Shown here: positions 62,696 through 64,000 of the stretch, in pieces
Position numbering within the stretch: the stretch's first letter is position 1
Layout of the letters: the number at the start of each line of letters is the position of its first letter
Origin: an uncultured Acetatifactor sp.
GTDB lineage: Bacteria; Bacillota; Clostridia; Lachnospirales; Lachnospiraceae
Assembly: GCA_910578815.1 (NCBI GenBank)
Contig: CAJTSE010000007.1
Coordinates: forward strand, 43,631 to 107,630
Reading direction: 5' to 3'
Length of the DNA stretch: 64,000 nucleotides
The notes under the pieces: model-generated
What the model saw: the letters and a program-made list of their open reading frames with translations, nothing else
Told to the model about the DNA's origin: nothing
Databases searched by the model: none
Program-made: the position numbers and the translations under genes

Positions 62696-62915
62696 CCCTG
62701 TCCGCCTTCTTCACCAGACGGTAAATTCCCTGACATCCTGCCACCGCCCCCACAAAAAACAAGATCACCGTGATAAACGATGTCCCCAGTCTGCGGTCAA
62801 GCCAAACCCCCAGCGCCGTGGTCATTCCCACAGAGGCGATCATGACCAGACCCAGTTGCGTAATCAGGGGCAATATTCTAAATGTTTCCCTTTTATCATC
62901 CTTCCGATGTTTCAT
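62652..62915 (-). CDS. AtpZ/AtpI-family protein, first gene of the atp operon
   Basis: 87 aa with two hydrophobic segments separated by a short turn (LITQLGLVMIASVGM, FITVILFFVGAVAGCQGIYR), the AtpZ/AtpI family pattern (PF09527). ATG 62915 has no ribosome site and lies about 7 nt after a TATAAT box, so the transcript may be leaderless. A longer frame to TTG 62942 would run through the promoter. Confidence 0.75.
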   Translation of the reverse strand: MKHRKDDKRETFRILPLITQLGLVMIASVGMTTALGVWLDRRLGTSFITVILFFVGAVAGCQGIYRLVKKADRDENGKDDEVSEKDR

Positions 62916-62922
62916 GTAGCTA

Positions 62923-62951
62923 ATTATATCCAATCTTACCAAAAAAGTCTA
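62923..62951 (-). promoter_or_regulatory. Promoter of the atp operon
   Basis: TAGACT (62951-62946), 17 bp, TATAAT (62928-62923) on the minus strand. Predicted start at about 62916, next to ATG 62915. Confidence 0.6.
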
Positions 62952-62971
62952 GAAATATTTACAGCTTACCA

Positions 62972-63000
62972 TTGACTCTGCGGCTTTCCGGTTGTAGTAT
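62972..63000 (+). promoter_or_regulatory. SigmaA-type promoter of the GNAT gene
   Basis: TTGACT (62972-62977), 17 bp, TAGTAT (62995-63000). Divergent from the atp promoter, with the -35 boxes about 20 bp apart. Confidence 0.65.
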
Positions 63001-63033
63001 CTAAACAAAACAAAGAAAAGGAGCCGACGCACC

Positions 63034-63582
63034 ATGTACGTACGCACCGCCACACCCCTGGATGCCGGGGCGCTGCTTGACATATACGCTCCCTATGTGG
63101 AGCACACGGCTGTCACCTTTGAATATACCGTTCCCACCCTGCCGGAATTTGAAAGCCGAATCCGGCATACCCTGGAAAAGTATCCTTATCTGACAGCCGA
63201 AGAAGACGGCGATCTTTTGGGATATGCGTATGCCTCCGCCTTCAAAGGACGGGCAGCTTACGATTGGTCCGTCGAGACCTCCATATATGTGGATGAACAC
63301 CATTCAGGAAGGGGAATCGGAACGGCCCTGTACAAGGCATTAGAAGAAACACTGCGCAGACAGCATATCTACAATCTGTGTGCCTGTATTGCCTGGCCCA
63401 ATCCCGCCAGTATTGCCTTTCACGAGCGCTTCGGCTACAAAACCGCCGCCCGTTTCCATGCTTCCGGTTTCAAAGACGGAAAATGGTATGACATGATCTG
63501 GATGGAAAAAGAGCTATGCCCTCATATCATTCCGCCTCTGCCCTTTATTCCTTTTCCCCGGTTACATCATGGAACCTGCTAA
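63034..63582 (+). CDS. GNAT-family N-acetyltransferase (phosphinothricin-acetyltransferase-like)
   Basis: 182 aa. Acetyl-CoA loop HHSGRGIGTALYKALEE, preceded by ETSIYVDE and followed by WPNPASIAFHERFGYKTAAR, the pattern of the PAT/Bar-like subfamily. Substrate may be an amino acid analogue or methionine sulfoximine-type compound; not certain. AAGGAG 10 nt before ATG 63034. Confidence 0.9.
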   Translation: MYVRTATPLDAGALLDIYAPYVEHTAVTFEYTVPTLPEFESRIRHTLEKYPYLTAEEDGDLLGYAYASAFKGRAAYDWSVETSIYVDEHHSGRGIGTALYKALEETLRRQHIYNLCACIAWPNPASIAFHERFGYKTAARFHASGFKDGKWYDMIWMEKELCPHIIPPLPFIPFPRLHHGTC

Positions 63583-63631
63583 ATGATTTCATATTTCATA
63601 ATATCATAAATATTAAGAAAGAGGACTTCTC

Positions 63632-64000
63632 ATGAACAAGATTTCCGGTATCTATCGTTGCAGGCTGATCCCTGCAGAGCGCATCCTGCTAAAAGATGAC
63701 ATTATCGTGGAGCAAAACGATGAGTTCGTCGTTACCAAATGGAACACGATCCGCCCAAAGCCGGGCTTTTCTCACGGCTGTTCCTGCTATTTTCTTCAGG
63801 AAGGCATCAAAGTCAGCAAAATCTACCGGGCCGACCATTCTCTATTATACTGGTACTGTGACATTGTAGATTACCGTTTCGATCCTGCGGATTCTTCCCT
63901 GACGGTCACTGACCTGCTGGCAGATGTAATCCTCTATCCTGACGGACGCATGGAAGTAGCAGACCTGGATGAACTGGCAGAGGCCATGGAACGGAATCTG
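63632..64000 (+). CDS. DUF402-domain protein, truncated by the window end
   Basis: First 123 codons only. ATG 63632 follows GAGGA. The visible part contains LLYWYCDIVDYRF, TVTDLLADVILYPDGR and VADLDEL, the DUF402 core (PF04167), a family that includes nucleoside di/triphosphatases in Firmicutes. Whether more domains follow cannot be seen. Confidence 0.82.
   Translation, partial: MNKISGIYRCRLIPAERILLKDDIIVEQNDEFVVTKWNTIRPKPGFSHGCSCYFLQEGIKVSKIYRADHSLLYWYCDIVDYRFDPADSSLTVTDLLADVILYPDGRMEVADLDELAEAMERNL

Overview
The window is ordinary chromosomal DNA from a spore-forming, low-to-mid GC Gram-positive anaerobe, most likely a member of the Lachnospiraceae (Clostridium cluster XIVa). The evidence is the sporulation genes (a SipL-like SPOCS/LysM protein, spoVT, spoVG and a SpoIIQ-like degenerate LytM protein), the GlgC/GlgD pair, DnaD and DnaI-type helicase-loading proteins, a T-box in front of ileS, class 1B PyrD/PyrK, and strong AGGAGG-type ribosome binding sites with frequent GTG and TTG starts. 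I see no rRNA, tRNA, CRISPR array, transposase, phage gene or restriction system.

Layout. 1-3000 (minus): cardiolipin synthase and a Sel1-repeat protein, with a tandem repeat at the left edge. 3000-7800 (plus): a small membrane protein, ispE, a GntR regulator, a small membrane protein overlapping murI, a DUF1934 protein and a 210-residue protein, closed by a bidirectional terminator. 7800-12500 (minus): SipL-like protein, then the pyrimidine operon pyrC-pyrK-pyrD. 12500-22100: mostly minus-strand envelope genes (PrcB-like lipoprotein, murF, ddl, GH9-like lipoprotein, amidohydrolase, degenerate LytM protein, EF-hand-like protein), with plsC on plus. 22300-31400 (minus): SseB-like protein, aconitase-family hydratase, glycogen phosphorylase, and ileS with its T-box. 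31400-36800: two divergent GGDEF proteins, spoVT, a sugar kinase, a cluster of four hairpins and a 34-residue small gene. 36800-46900 (minus): HAD phosphatase, mfd, pth, a chemoreceptor, spoVG, glgD, glgC. 47000-52600 (plus): murC, a DnaA-box cluster, dnaD-like, dnaI-like, an unusual PRPP synthetase, and queT behind a preQ1-I riboswitch. 52600-62950 (minus): a large membrane-anchored protein with a C39-like tail and its small partner, then the complete atp operon. 63000-64000 (plus): a GNAT acetyltransferase and the start of a DUF402 protein.

How the genes fit together. Peptidoglycan precursor supply is spread over four sites (murI, murF, ddl, murC). Glycogen turnover appears as glgC-glgD synthesis and glgP breakdown. 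The atp operon encodes a full F1Fo complex whose c subunit carries the residues of Na+-coupled enzymes, and its promoter lies so close to the first start codon that the first gene may be leaderless.

The most unusual signals are non-coding. Two diverged copies of a long structured element follow the stop codons of two unrelated minus-strand genes, and differences between the copies preserve pairing. A 24-bp direct repeat brackets three hairpins in the leader of the GH9-like gene. Four short hairpins sit side by side upstream of the sugar kinase. Six DnaA-box-like 9-mers lie in front of the dnaD/dnaI genes. All assignments come from reading the sequence and from family knowledge; no database search was run.
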